From Pseudomonas sp. S35 (GTDB lineage: Bacteria; Pseudomonadota; Gammaproteobacteria; Pseudomonadales; Pseudomonadaceae), in NCBI RefSeq assembly GCF_009866765.1, contig NZ_CP019431.1:3906001-3970000 (forward strand): a stretch of DNA of 64,000 bases, in the 5' to 3' direction. Every line of letters starts with the position of its first letter. Position 1 is the first letter of the stretch. The translations under genes and the position numbers were made by a program. The notes beneath the pieces were generated by a model that ran no database searches, was not told where the DNA came from, and saw only the letters and a list, made by a program, of their open reading frames with translations. Shown piece after piece: positions 1 through 7,398 of this stretch.

Positions 1-606
1 TGCGCTTTTGCTGAGCTGAATATTGTGCCGCTGAGCAACAGTGACAAGGCCAAGCGGCTGGAACAGCTCAATAGCACTGCGCCCAAGGCGTCGTCCGCTA
101 AGAAAGAGACAGCGTTTCCCACTCTGGCGCAATTTGAGCGGTATGTTTCAGTGGCCAAGCAAAATGATGTCCGCTTGAGAGATCGTGTGTTGCTTGCGTC
201 ATATTCCAGGGCGCGGATCACCGGCAGCGGATGCACGCTGCGCATGGATGCGCCTTCCGGTGTTGAGGATAAGAACGGTGACTTTAACGGCGTCATGTCA
301 GTTTATTTGTGCGCTGACGCCTACGTTGTGACCTATGAAGCTGATTACACCCGAGCATTGAAGCAGAGCGTCACGGTTTATGATGATGAATATTCCCGCA
401 CGGGCACTCCTGGAATGCCTTTGATCAAAGAAAATACCAAGGTGGTGGGGGGGGTGAAGCGAACTATTTATCGCTGGTTAAATCCCGTCACTGAAATCAG
501 GTATGAAATTTTTACCAGCCAGGTCCGCTCGGAGGATGAGGTGTTACTTGTCAAACTCAAGGCGGCCCTGCGCGAGACGCTTCTCGAGGTTGAAAAACGC
601 CCATAA
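1..606 (+). CDS. Unrecognised protein, 5' end outside or at the window edge
   Basis: The frame is open from base 1 to a TAA at 604-606 and gives about 200 residues. The first possible start is a GTG at 25, but no convincing Shine-Dalgarno precedes it and the frame stays open to its left, so the true start may lie outside the window. The N-terminus is polar and Lys/Ser-rich. The middle is rich in Tyr and Asp, and the C-terminus is a charged helix-like stretch. I see no signal peptide, membrane segment or catalytic motif that I recognise. Its base composition is less GC-rich than the core genes to the right. It sits beside a decayed integrase and a tRNA, so it is probably accessory. I assign no function. 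Confidence 0.55.
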   Translation, partial: CAFAELNIVPLSNSDKAKRLEQLNSTAPKASSAKKETAFPTLAQFERYVSVAKQNDVRLRDRVLLASYSRARITGSGCTLRMDAPSGVEDKNGDFNGVMSVYLCADAYVVTYEADYTRALKQSVTVYDDEYSRTGTPGMPLIKENTKVVGGVKRTIYRWLNPVTEIRYEIFTSQVRSEDEVLLVKLKAALRETLLEVEKRP

Positions 607-648
607 AATACACCGGAACGGCTCATCATGTTATCGCCAGAGCAGCAT

Positions 649-759
649 TGACCCAGTGGCCGATGCCACACTGACCTAAGCTTCTAACTTGGGGAACATT
701 ACCAGTGTTGGATTTTCGCCAATTGGTGTTGGGTCAGTATGGCATCGGCCACTGGGTCA
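649..759. repeat. 28-bp near-perfect inverted repeat around a 55-bp spacer, probable IS-end remnant
   Basis: The arm at 649-676 and the arm at 732-759 are reverse complements at 27 of 28 positions. Both contain the block CAGTGGCCGATGCCA or its complement. The arrangement, including TGACCC-type blocks, recalls the multiple terminal repeats of IS21-family elements, but that family assignment is from memory. No transposase frame lies between the arms, so this is either a collapsed element or a small non-autonomous one. It lies immediately upstream of the broken SRAP gene. Confidence 0.6.
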
Positions 760-849
760 TTTCGGCTTCAGCGTCGACATTTAGGCTGAATTTTCGGAAT
801 CAAAAGGCCGCGCAAGATAGTTTTCCGCCGATTAGTGCCTGGGAGATAA

Positions 850-1380
850 ATGATCAGCTCATGTCCTTCAACGCGGGTGCAGGTGCTGCACGCTGAAGAA
901 GATGGACTGCATATCGATGCAGTCAAATGGGGATGGGCGCCTTTCTGGGCGAAGGGGAAACGCCCCGACCCGATCAACGCACGCGTAGAGACGGTCACCA
1001 CGGGCAAGTTTTTTAAGCAACTCTGGCCGAATGGCCGCGCTCTGGTTCCGAGTGAGGGGTGGTATGAGTGGGTTAAAGACTCTGAAGATCCGAAAAAGAA
1101 GCAGCCATACTTCATCCGATTGAAGAGTCAGAAACCTATGTTCTTTGGAGCACTGGCCCAAGTTCATCCCGGCATTGAGCCTCACGAGGGCGATGGTTTT
1201 GTGATCATTACCGCCGCCAGCGATCAGGGCATGGTGGACATCCACGACCGCAAGCCGTTGGTGCTGACACCCGAACATGCCAGGGAATGGCTTGACCCAA
1301 ACCTTTCCCCTGAGCGAGCGGAGGAAATAGCATCTGATGCGGGCAGAAACCGGAGAAAACAGTCTCGGGAAATTGGTTAG
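850..1380 (+). pseudogene. SOS response-associated peptidase (SRAP/YedK/HMCES family), truncated at both ends
   Basis: From about 865 to 1335 the translation is typical SRAP: WGWAPFWAK, then PINARVET, then a VPSEGWYEW block, then a hydrophobic FVIITAAS strand and DRKPLVL with the catalytic-type His before it. Intact members are about 200-230 residues and start with Met-Cys-Gly-Arg. Cys2 is what crosslinks to abasic sites in single-stranded DNA. Here that N-terminal part, roughly 60 residues, is missing in every forward frame; the inverted repeat lies 90 bp upstream. After ERAEEIA the frame leaves the family and runs into integrase sequence in another frame. The product could not make the Cys2 DNA-protein crosslink, so I call it a pseudogene. 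Confidence 0.8.
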
Positions 1381-1696
1381 AGAGATAATCGAAAGAAATG
1401 CACACCACTCTTCCAAGTACCTACTGATCAATAAATACGGAAAAAGGATGACGAAAGGCATGTTGCGCTTGCGCTGGGACAAGGCGCGAGAGAAAGCGCA
1501 GCAGAATGCGTTGGAACAGGGCGACCCTATGCTAGCCGCTAAAATTGGTGGGTTTCAGTTTCGAGACATTCGGCCCAAGGCAGCATCAGAAATCATCGAC
1601 ACTGGCGACGCGAGTCTGCTGCTGGGGCACAGTAAGCAGGAGATCACCAAACGGGTGTACAGGAGGATTGGAGCCACCGCCAAGCCCTCCAAATAG
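1337..1696 (+). pseudogene. Phage-type tyrosine recombinase, C-terminal fragment
   Basis: The 119-residue frame matches the end of a tyrosine integrase. It has GKRMTKGMLRLRWDKARE, then FRDIRPKAASE (box II arginine region), then LLGHSKQEITKRVYRR, which carries the conserved His and the nucleophilic Tyr, and a short basic tail. The arm-binding and core-binding domains and the first catalytic Arg are absent; an intact relative would be about 350-400 residues. It overlaps the 3' end of the SRAP fragment in a different frame, marking a deletion junction near 1337. It reads towards the 3' end of tRNA-Ser, the usual arrangement for an element integrated in a tRNA gene. It is not expected to be active. 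Confidence 0.85.
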
Positions 1697-1754
1697 GCAA
1701 AGTTTCGGAACGCCTATGAAAAACCGTTGCTCCCTACCCGAAGGCCAGAAACAC

Positions 1755-1780
1755 AAAAGCCCCGCAATCGCGGGGCCTTC
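1755..1780 (-). terminator. Rho-independent terminator of tRNA-Ser
   Basis: Read on the minus strand, a GGCCCCGC/GCGGGGC stem with a short GATT loop is followed by TTTT. It lies about 10 bp past the CCA end of the tRNA gene. Confidence 0.8.
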
Positions 1781-1790
1781 GTTTGAATCT

Positions 1791-1881
1791 TGGCGGGAAA
1801 CCAGGGATTCGAACCCTGGGAACGCTATTAACGTTCGCCGGTTTTCAAGACCGGTGCATTCAACCACTCTGCCAATTTCCC
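1791..1881 (-). tRNA. serT: tRNA-Ser (anticodon UGA)
   Basis: The minus strand folds as a 91-nt class II tRNA. The acceptor GGGAAAT pairs with GTTTCCC before discriminator G and an encoded CCA. The anticodon loop is CTTGAAA with TGA, reading UCA-type serine codons. A long variable arm (GAACGTTAATAGCGTTC) follows, and the T arm is CAGGG-TTCGAAT-CCCTG. A -10-like TATAAT lies about 14 bp upstream of the 5' end, at 1896-1901 on the complement. The 3' end faces the integrase fragment, so this gene is the likely attachment site of the lost element. Confidence 0.97.
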
Positions 1882-2033
1882 TTATGCATCACAGGATTAT
1901 AGTCGATCATCCTGTCTCAGCGGGCGCCATAATACCCGAATGAAACACACTGTCAAACTCTCGCCATCGCTTGTTACAGAGCGTCTGTTATGATCTTTGC
2001 GACTGAACGTTTCAAAACCGAAGGAGTGTCGCC

Positions 2034-2705
2034 ATGCGCGAACAGAATTACGCAGTGAATGGTAACGCGCAGGCTGAGCAGCTTGAAGTCAGCCGCGTGT
2101 TGCGCAACACCTATGGCCTGCTCGCCCTTACCCTCGCATTCAGCGGCGTGATGGCGTTTGTGGCGCAGCAGATGCGCGTCGGCTATCCGAATATTTTTGT
2201 CGTACTGATCGGTTTTTATGGACTGTTCTTCCTGACCAACAAGCTGCGTGACTCGGCCTGGGGCCTGGTGTCCGCATTTGCCTTGACCGGCTTCATGGGC
2301 TTTATCCTCGGCCCGATCCTCAACCGTTACCTCGGCATGGCTGGCGGTGCGGAAGTGGTCAGCTCGGCATTTGCCATGACCGCCCTGGTGTTTGGTGGGC
2401 TGTCGGCCTACGTGCTGATCACCCGCAAAGACATGAGCTTCCTGGGTGGTTTCATCACCGCAGGCTTCTTCGTGTTGCTGGCGGCGGTGGTTGCAGGCAT
2501 GTTCTTCCAGATCAGCGGCCTCCAACTGGCGATCAGCGCAGGTTTTGTGCTGTTCTCCTCGGTGTGCATCCTGTTCCAGACCAGCGCTATCATTCACGGT
2601 GGTGAACGTAACTACATCATGGCGACCATCAGCCTGTATGTGTCGATCTACAACCTGTTCATCAGCCTGTTGCAGATCTTCGGCATCATGAGCCGTGACG
2701 ACTGA
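2034..2705 (+). CDS. yccA: Bax inhibitor-1/YccA family inner-membrane protein
   Basis: The 223-residue protein has a short polar N-terminus followed by about seven hydrophobic helices and ends in a short charged tail. This matches the BI-1/YccA family. The E. coli member YccA binds and modulates the membrane protease FtsH; other family members act as calcium-leak channels. The sequence has the family's ALVFGGLSAYV and IYNLFISLLQIFG segments. The start ATG has a good GAAGGAG site 8 bp upstream. It is a single gene closed by a strong hairpin at 2719-2756. The YccA-type role is inferred from family membership. Confidence 0.9.
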   Translation: MREQNYAVNGNAQAEQLEVSRVLRNTYGLLALTLAFSGVMAFVAQQMRVGYPNIFVVLIGFYGLFFLTNKLRDSAWGLVSAFALTGFMGFILGPILNRYLGMAGGAEVVSSAFAMTALVFGGLSAYVLITRKDMSFLGGFITAGFFVLLAAVVAGMFFQISGLQLAISAGFVLFSSVCILFQTSAIIHGGERNYIMATISLYVSIYNLFISLLQIFGIMSRDD

Positions 2706-2718
2706 TTGTTAGCCACAT

Positions 2719-2756
2719 GAAAAATGCCCCGTATCGAAAGATGCGGGGCATTTTTG
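2719..2756. terminator. Bidirectional hairpin terminator between yccA and murB
   Basis: An A-run, then ATGCCCCG paired with CGGGGCAT around a GAAA-containing loop, then a T-run. The A-run and T-run flank both sides, so it can end both the rightward yccA and the leftward murB transcripts. Confidence 0.85.
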
Positions 2757-2767
2757 TTTGCAGGCCA

Positions 2768-3787
2768 TCAGTACTGGTTGGGCTCCATTTCCAACTCAAC
2801 CTTGAAGCGCTCGACAATGTCCTTTTGGATACGCTTGGCCAGGTTGGCAATGTCGTGCCCCGTCGCGCCTCCATAGTTCACCAGCACCAGCGCCTGCGCC
2901 TTGTGCACGCCCGCATCACCCTCGCGAAATCCCTTCCAGCCGGCCTTGTCGATCAGCCAGCCGGCGGCGAGCTTCATTTGACCGTCCGCTTGAGGGTAGG
3001 CCACCAAGTCCGGATACAGCGCTTGTAGCTCTTCAGCCAGGGCGTTGGTCACCAGTGGGTTCTTGAAGAAGCTGCCAGCGTTGCCAAGCACTGCAGGATC
3101 CGGCAGTTTTTCGTTACGAATGCTGCAGATCGCGCGACTGACATCGCTCGGCGTCGCGTCGGTGATGCCCTGCGCGGCCAAATGTTGCTGCACCGGGCCA
3201 TAGTCGAGTTTAAGCTGACTGGCGCGGCTCAGGGCAAAGCGCACGCGCAGGATTAGCCAGCGCCCAGTCTCGTGCTTGAACAGGCTGTCACGGTAGGCAA
3301 AGTTGCATTCTTGCAGGCTGAAGTCCCGGAGCTCGCCAGTGTGGCGATCCAGCGCGGTAAGGCCGGCGAATACATCCTTGATCTCCACGCCGTAGGCGCC
3401 GATGTTCTGCATTGGGGCAGCGCCGACGGTGCCCGGAATCAGGCTGAGGTTTTCCAGGCCACACAACCCATGATCCAGGGTCCACAGTACAAAGGGGTGC
3501 CAGGCCTCCCCCGCTTCGGCCTCGACCACGGCATGCACGCCATCATCGTGCAGCACGCGAATGCCCTGCGTGGCCATGCGCAACACCAATGCAGGAATGT
3601 CCTGGGTCAGCAGCAGGTTACTGCCACCGCCGATGACCAGTAACGGCAATGCTTGAGCCGAAGCGTAGGCCAGGGCCTCACGCACATCCGCGTCGCTGCG
3701 GGCCTCGGCAAACAGCTGCGCGCGCACGTCGAGGCCAAAGCTGTTGAATGCCTTGAGCGATACCTGAGTAAGCACTTGCAAGGTCAT
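2768..3787 (-). CDS. murB: UDP-N-acetylenolpyruvoylglucosamine reductase
   Basis: MurB uses NADPH and FAD to reduce UDP-GlcNAc-enolpyruvate to UDP-MurNAc, the second committed step of peptidoglycan synthesis in the cytoplasm. The protein has 339 residues, the size of the E. coli-like type I enzyme. The FAD-binding VIGGGSNLLL is at about 51-60 and LIPGTVGAAPMQNIGAYG at about 116-133. The YRDS segment is near 165-168, and the proton-donating serine is in NAGSFFKNP (about Ser239). The start ATG overlaps the stop of the upstream phosphatase gene by 4 bp, so the two are translationally coupled. It is the last gene of the leftward envelope operon. Confidence 0.97.
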   Translation of the reverse strand: MTLQVLTQVSLKAFNSFGLDVRAQLFAEARSDADVREALAYASAQALPLLVIGGGSNLLLTQDIPALVLRMATQGIRVLHDDGVHAVVEAEAGEAWHPFVLWTLDHGLCGLENLSLIPGTVGAAPMQNIGAYGVEIKDVFAGLTALDRHTGELRDFSLQECNFAYRDSLFKHETGRWLILRVRFALSRASQLKLDYGPVQQHLAAQGITDATPSDVSRAICSIRNEKLPDPAVLGNAGSFFKNPLVTNALAEELQALYPDLVAYPQADGQMKLAAGWLIDKAGWKGFREGDAGVHKAQALVLVNYGGATGHDIANLAKRIQKDIVERFKVELEMEPNQY

Positions 3788-4248
3788 AACCGCCCCTTCA
3801 ATTCGATCACCAATAAATCACAGGCCCGCTCGATCAGGTCCAGGACCCGCTCGAAGCCTTGGTCACCTTCGTAATACGGGTCTGGCACTTCGTCGACTTG
3901 CGAGTCATAGCGACGCAGGAACAAATCCAGCTCGGCCTTGCCCGGCCCTGGTTGCAGCGCCTTGAGGTTGCGCAGGTTGCTGTTGTCCATGGCCAGGATC
4001 AGGTCATAGCGCGCAAAGTCAGCGCGGGAGACCTGCTGGGCACGCTGAGATGATAAGTCGTAGCCACGCAACAGCGCCGCACGTTGGCTGCGCTGGTCGG
4101 GAGGGTTGCCGATATGCCATTCGCCGGTTCCGGCGGACGCCACTTCAACCTGGCCCGCCAGCCCCGCTTCACGCAATTTATGCCGCAGAACGCCTTCAGC
4201 AGTGGGCGAGCGGCAGATGTTGCCCAGGCAGACGAACAGAACCTCCAT
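3784..4248 (-). CDS. Low-molecular-weight protein-tyrosine phosphatase
   Basis: The 154-residue protein begins with the LMW-PTP active-site loop: Cys7, five residues, Arg13, Ser14. The general-acid Asp lies in the VPDPYYEG motif near the C-terminus. Such enzymes dephosphorylate tyrosine-kinase or exopolysaccharide-control proteins, and their physiological target in Pseudomonas is not evident from sequence. It is coupled by overlapping ATGA-type junctions to kdsB upstream and murB downstream, so it is co-expressed with cell-wall and LPS genes. Confidence 0.92.
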   Translation of the reverse strand: MEVLFVCLGNICRSPTAEGVLRHKLREAGLAGQVEVASAGTGEWHIGNPPDQRSQRAALLRGYDLSSQRAQQVSRADFARYDLILAMDNSNLRNLKALQPGPGKAELDLFLRRYDSQVDEVPDPYYEGDQGFERVLDLIERACDLLVIELKGRL

Positions 4249-5012
4249 CAGGCCCCCAGCAGGCGACGGACGCGCTCAAGGTCTTCTGGGGTATCGACAC
4301 CAGCAGGCGGCGCCTCCAAGGCATCGCCCACGTGGATACGCACGCCATGCCAAAGGGCTCGCAGTTGCTCCAGGGATTCGGTGTTTTCCAGCCAGCATGG
4401 GCCCCAACTGACGAAGTCATGAAGGAAACCAGCGCGGTAGGCATAGATACCGATATGGCGACGGTACGGTACGCCCTCCGGCAACACATCGGGGTTCTTG
4501 GCGAACGCATCACGTGCCCAGGGCAAGGTCGAGCGGCTGAAGGTCAATGCCAGGCCGTTGATATCGCTGACCACCTTCACCACGTTCGGGTTGAACAGTG
4601 TTTCAATATCTTCAATGGGTTCTGCGAGGGTCGCCATGCGCGCTTCGCCGTGGGAGGCCAGGTTGGCGGCTACCTGGTCGATCACGCTCGGAGGAATCAG
4701 CGGCTCGTCACCTTGTACATTGACCACGATGGCGTCGGTTGCCAGACCAAGCTGCGTGGCCACTTCGGCCAGGCGGTCGGTGCCTGAATTGTGATCTTCG
4801 CGGGTCAGTACCGCTTCTGCGCCGAAACCTTTGCAGGCCTCGATGATGCGCGGATCATCGGTAGCCACCACCACTCGCTCGGCGCTGCTTTTGCAAGCCT
4901 GCTCCCACACCAACTGGATCATCGGCTTGTTGCCGATCAGTTGCAGTGGCTTGCCCGGCAAGCGGGTTGATGCGTAGCGCGATGGAATGACAACGGTAAA
5001 GGCTGTGGTCAT
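4248..5012 (-). CDS. kdsB: 3-deoxy-manno-octulosonate cytidylyltransferase
   Basis: KdsB activates Kdo with CTP to CMP-Kdo, the donor for the LPS inner core. The 254-residue sequence starts with the nucleotide-binding [17 protein letters not shown] (about residues 7-23). It contains [10 protein letters not shown] and the [13 protein letters not shown] segment typical of the family. Its start overlaps the Trm112 gene stop by 4 bp, and its stop shares bases with the phosphatase start. Together with lpxK in the same run it links Kdo and lipid A synthesis. Confidence 0.97.
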   Translation of the reverse strand: MTTAFTVVIPSRYASTRLPGKPLQLIGNKPMIQLVWEQACKSSAERVVVATDDPRIIEACKGFGAEAVLTREDHNSGTDRLAEVATQLGLATDAIVVNVQGDEPLIPPSVIDQVAANLASHGEARMATLAEPIEDIETLFNPNVVKVVSDINGLALTFSRSTLPWARDAFAKNPDVLPEGVPYRRHIGIYAYRAGFLHDFVSWGPCWLENTESLEQLRALWHGVRIHVGDALEAPPAGVDTPEDLERVRRLLGA

Positions 5013-5194
5013 TTATCCAGGCGCTCGTCAGTGGTCAGGGTACGGGCTTCGCTTTCCAGCATCACCGGGATGCCATCACGGATCGGGTACGCCAGGCCGG
5101 CGCCTTTGCTGATCAGCTCGGTTTTGTCGGCGCTGAGCTTGAGCGGACCTTTGCAGATCGGGCAAGCGAGGATGTCGAGCAGTTTGGTGTCCAT
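5009..5194 (-). CDS. Trm112-family small zinc-finger-like protein
   Basis: The 61-residue protein is a typical bacterial Trm112 (YcaR-type) protein: [14 protein letters not shown] with Cys11 and Cys14, then the [11 protein letters not shown] motif. In eukaryotes and archaea Trm112 is an activator of methyltransferases. The bacterial role is unclear. The second pair of metal-binding cysteines is absent here, as in many proteobacterial members. It sits between lpxK and kdsB with tight spacing, as in many gamma-proteobacteria. Confidence 0.92.
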   Translation of the reverse strand: MDTKLLDILACPICKGPLKLSADKTELISKGAGLAYPIRDGIPVMLESEARTLTTDERLDK

Positions 5195-5218
5195 GAGTGT
5201 TTCCTGGAAAAAAGCGTT

Positions 5219-6229
5219 TTAAGGCAAGAGTCGGGCGGGCAGCAGGCGCATCAACTGCGTGTCGAACCAGGCGACGAACGCCGGCGACGGTACCGCATCC
5301 ACCGCAAGGTACCACCAGTCGGGCTGGGCAAAGGCGCGGCACTTCACCGCGTCTTTCTCGGTCATGACCAGCGGCAATGACGGCATAAAATTCAAGACCT
5401 CGGCGCTGTAAGGCGCATGGTCGGCAAACGCATGGGGTATCGGTCGCCAGTGTAGCGTTTCAAGGGTATTGAAGAAACGTTGCGGGTTGCCGATACCGGC
5501 GACCGCGTGCACCTGTTGGCCGTCGGGAAAATAGTCCACCGGCCGATGCTCACCGGTCTGTAGGTTAACCAGTGCCGTGGGCATCAGGCGGAAGGCAAAG
5601 CCGTCCTCGCGGTCGCTGGCGGCGCCGTTGTAAAGCAACGCATCAACACTGTGCAAACGCTCAACCGGTTCACGCAATGGCCCGGCCGGCAGGCAACGAC
5701 GGTTGCCCAGGCCACGGGCCGCGTCGATCAGCACCAGTTCAAGGTCGCGAGCCAGGCGGTAGTGCTGCAGGCCGTCATCGCAGAGGATCAGGTCGAGGGT
5801 TTCGCTGGCCAACAACGCCTTGACCGCGCGACTGCGGTCGGGATCGATCATCAAAGGGACGCCGCAACGCTGCACGATCAGCAAAGGCTCGTCACCCGCC
5901 ACCTCCGCGCTTTGGCTGGCCTCGACGCGCCAGGGTAACTGTGGAGGCTTGGCGCCATACCCACGGCTGACGACACCCACGCGCAAGCCCGTACGCCGGC
6001 AGTGCTCGATCAACCACAGGATCATCGGCGTCTTGCCAGTGCCCCCCACGGTGATATTACCGACCACCACCACCGGCACCGGTGCCTGATAAATCTCGCC
6101 CTCGCCCGCCACGAAGCGCGCGCGCTTACGCTGGACCACATGGCGATACAACGACTCCAGCGGCCGCAGCAACACGAGCGCCGGATGGCCCTCGTACCAG
6201 GCCTTGAGCAAACGATCGGTGATGGCCAT
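5219..6229 (-). CDS. lpxK: Tetraacyldisaccharide 4'-kinase
   Basis: LpxK phosphorylates the 4' position of the lipid A disaccharide on the inner membrane. I chose the ATG at 6227-6229, giving 336 residues, because it overlaps the exbD stop (ATGA) and begins with the family's N-terminus. The N-terminal part has a membrane-associating helix ([16 protein letters not shown]). The Walker [14 protein letters not shown] is at about 57-69, followed by GVVSRGYGA and DDGLQHYRL, all LpxK signatures. The frame stays open upstream through exbD, but that part is not LpxK-like. Confidence 0.96.
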   Translation of the reverse strand: MAITDRLLKAWYEGHPALVLLRPLESLYRHVVQRKRARFVAGEGEIYQAPVPVVVVGNITVGGTGKTPMILWLIEHCRRTGLRVGVVSRGYGAKPPQLPWRVEASQSAEVAGDEPLLIVQRCGVPLMIDPDRSRAVKALLASETLDLILCDDGLQHYRLARDLELVLIDAARGLGNRRCLPAGPLREPVERLHSVDALLYNGAASDREDGFAFRLMPTALVNLQTGEHRPVDYFPDGQQVHAVAGIGNPQRFFNTLETLHWRPIPHAFADHAPYSAEVLNFMPSLPLVMTEKDAVKCRAFAQPDWWYLAVDAVPSPAFVAWFDTQLMRLLPARLLP

Positions 6230-6657
6230 CAGGGTTGGCTCGCCGCCTCGACAGTGCTCATGCGCAGATGACTGAAGCCCAGCTTGCCGGCAGCATCCAT
6301 CGCGGTGATCACAGCCTGGTGCTGGGCCTTGCCATCGGCACTGATGGACAACGGCATCTTGGTATCGCCGCCGGATTCTTTCTCCAGGGCAGTCATCAAG
6401 CCCGCGAGGTCGTTTTTCTCCAGTAACTGGTTGTTCACTGAAAACACCCCGTCGGCGCTGATGGCGATCTCCAGTTGCTTGGTTTCCTGTTCTTCGGCCG
6501 GCGAACCGCTCACCGCTTCCGGCAAGTCGACACGCAGCTCGGTCTGCCGGGTGAAGGTGGTGGTGACGACAAAAAACAGCAGCAGGATAAACACCACGTC
6601 GATCAACGACGCGAGGTTGATATCGACATTTTCCCGTTGCTTGCGGCGAAATTTCAC
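6229..6657 (-). CDS. exbD: ExbD/TolR family biopolymer transport protein
   Basis: The 142-residue protein has a short basic cytoplasmic N-terminus and one transmembrane helix at about 18-36, with the conserved membrane Asp at residue 20. A periplasmic C-terminal domain follows. This is the ExbD/TolR architecture that couples proton flow through the ExbB/TolQ partner to periplasmic work. The partner gene overlaps it by 4 bp upstream. Being inside an lpxK-kdsB-murB operon, away from any tonB gene, it may serve the envelope rather than siderophore uptake; that is inference. Confidence 0.92.
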   Translation of the reverse strand: MKFRRKQRENVDINLASLIDVVFILLLFFVVTTTFTRQTELRVDLPEAVSGSPAEEQETKQLEIAISADGVFSVNNQLLEKNDLAGLMTALEKESGGDTKMPLSISADGKAQHQAVITAMDAAGKLGFSHLRMSTVEAASQP

Positions 6658-7286
6658 GCTTTGCCCCCAACCAGGTCTACATCACGGTCGCCCTGCACCA
6701 CTTCCACCAGTTTGATGGCTTCCTGCTCCATACCCACCACCAGTTCATCGATGCGCCGCTGCAGGAATCGGTGGAAAAACACCGAAGGGATGCCGACCAT
6801 CAGGCCTGCCGCCGTGGTGATCAATGCCTTGGAGATACCCCCGGCCAGCACAGCAGCATTAGTGGTCATGCCCGCCCCCATGAACGAGCTGAAAATATCG
6901 ATCATGCCCAGCACCGTGCCCAGCAAGCCGAGCAGCGGCGCCATGGCGGCGATGGTGCCGAGGGCGTTGATGTAGCGCTCCAATTCGTGAATGACGCGGG
7001 CAGCGGCCTCTTCGATGCACTCCTTCATGATCTCGCGACCGTGCTTGGAGTTGGCCAGCCCCGCGGCGAGGATTTCACCCAGCGGTGAGTCGGCCCGCAA
7101 TGCCTTGAGTTTTTCCTTGTCCAACTGTTTGTTCTTGATCCAGCCCCAGACCTGCCCCAGCAAATGCTCAGGGGTGACGCGGCTGGCGCGCAGGGTCCAC
7201 AGGCGTTCGGCGACGATGCCGAGTGCGGCGATAGAACTCAAGATGATCGGCAACATCATCCAGCCGCCGGATTTGACCAATTCCCA
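6654..7286 (-). CDS. exbB: MotA/TolQ/ExbB-family proton channel
   Basis: The protein has three hydrophobic segments: one near the N-terminus ([17 protein letters not shown]) and two in the second half (about [19 protein letters not shown] and the TTAAGLMVG stretch). This is the MotA/TolQ/ExbB layout. I place the start at the GTG at 7284-7286 (210 residues), because GAGGGG lies 9 bp upstream and [11 protein letters not shown] is the usual N-terminus. A second GTG at 7317-7319 would add 11 residues. It is the first gene of the envelope run and overlaps exbD by 4 bp, so the two form a motor pair. Confidence 0.9.
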   Translation of the reverse strand, partial: WELVKSGGWMMLPIILSSIAALGIVAERLWTLRASRVTPEHLLGQVWGWIKNKQLDKEKLKALRADSPLGEILAAGLANSKHGREIMKECIEEAAARVIHELERYINALGTIAAMAPLLGLLGTVLGMIDIFSSFMGAGMTTNAAVLAGGISKALITTAAGLMVGIPSVFFHRFLQRRIDELVVGMEQEAIKLVEVVQGDRDVDLVGGKA

Positions 7287-7398
7287 CACAGTGAATGTCC
7301 CCTCGAAAAAGTGCGCCACTTTACCATATAGGTTCGGCAGCGGGGCTCGTCAGCCATCTACCCGCCTGTCGTAGGCAGCAGTCTTTGGTAACGCTGGA

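Noticed and set aside
705..896. A 63-codon forward frame over the inverted repeat and the start of the SRAP fragment
   Set aside because: It does not supply the missing SRAP N-terminus and carries no recognised motif.
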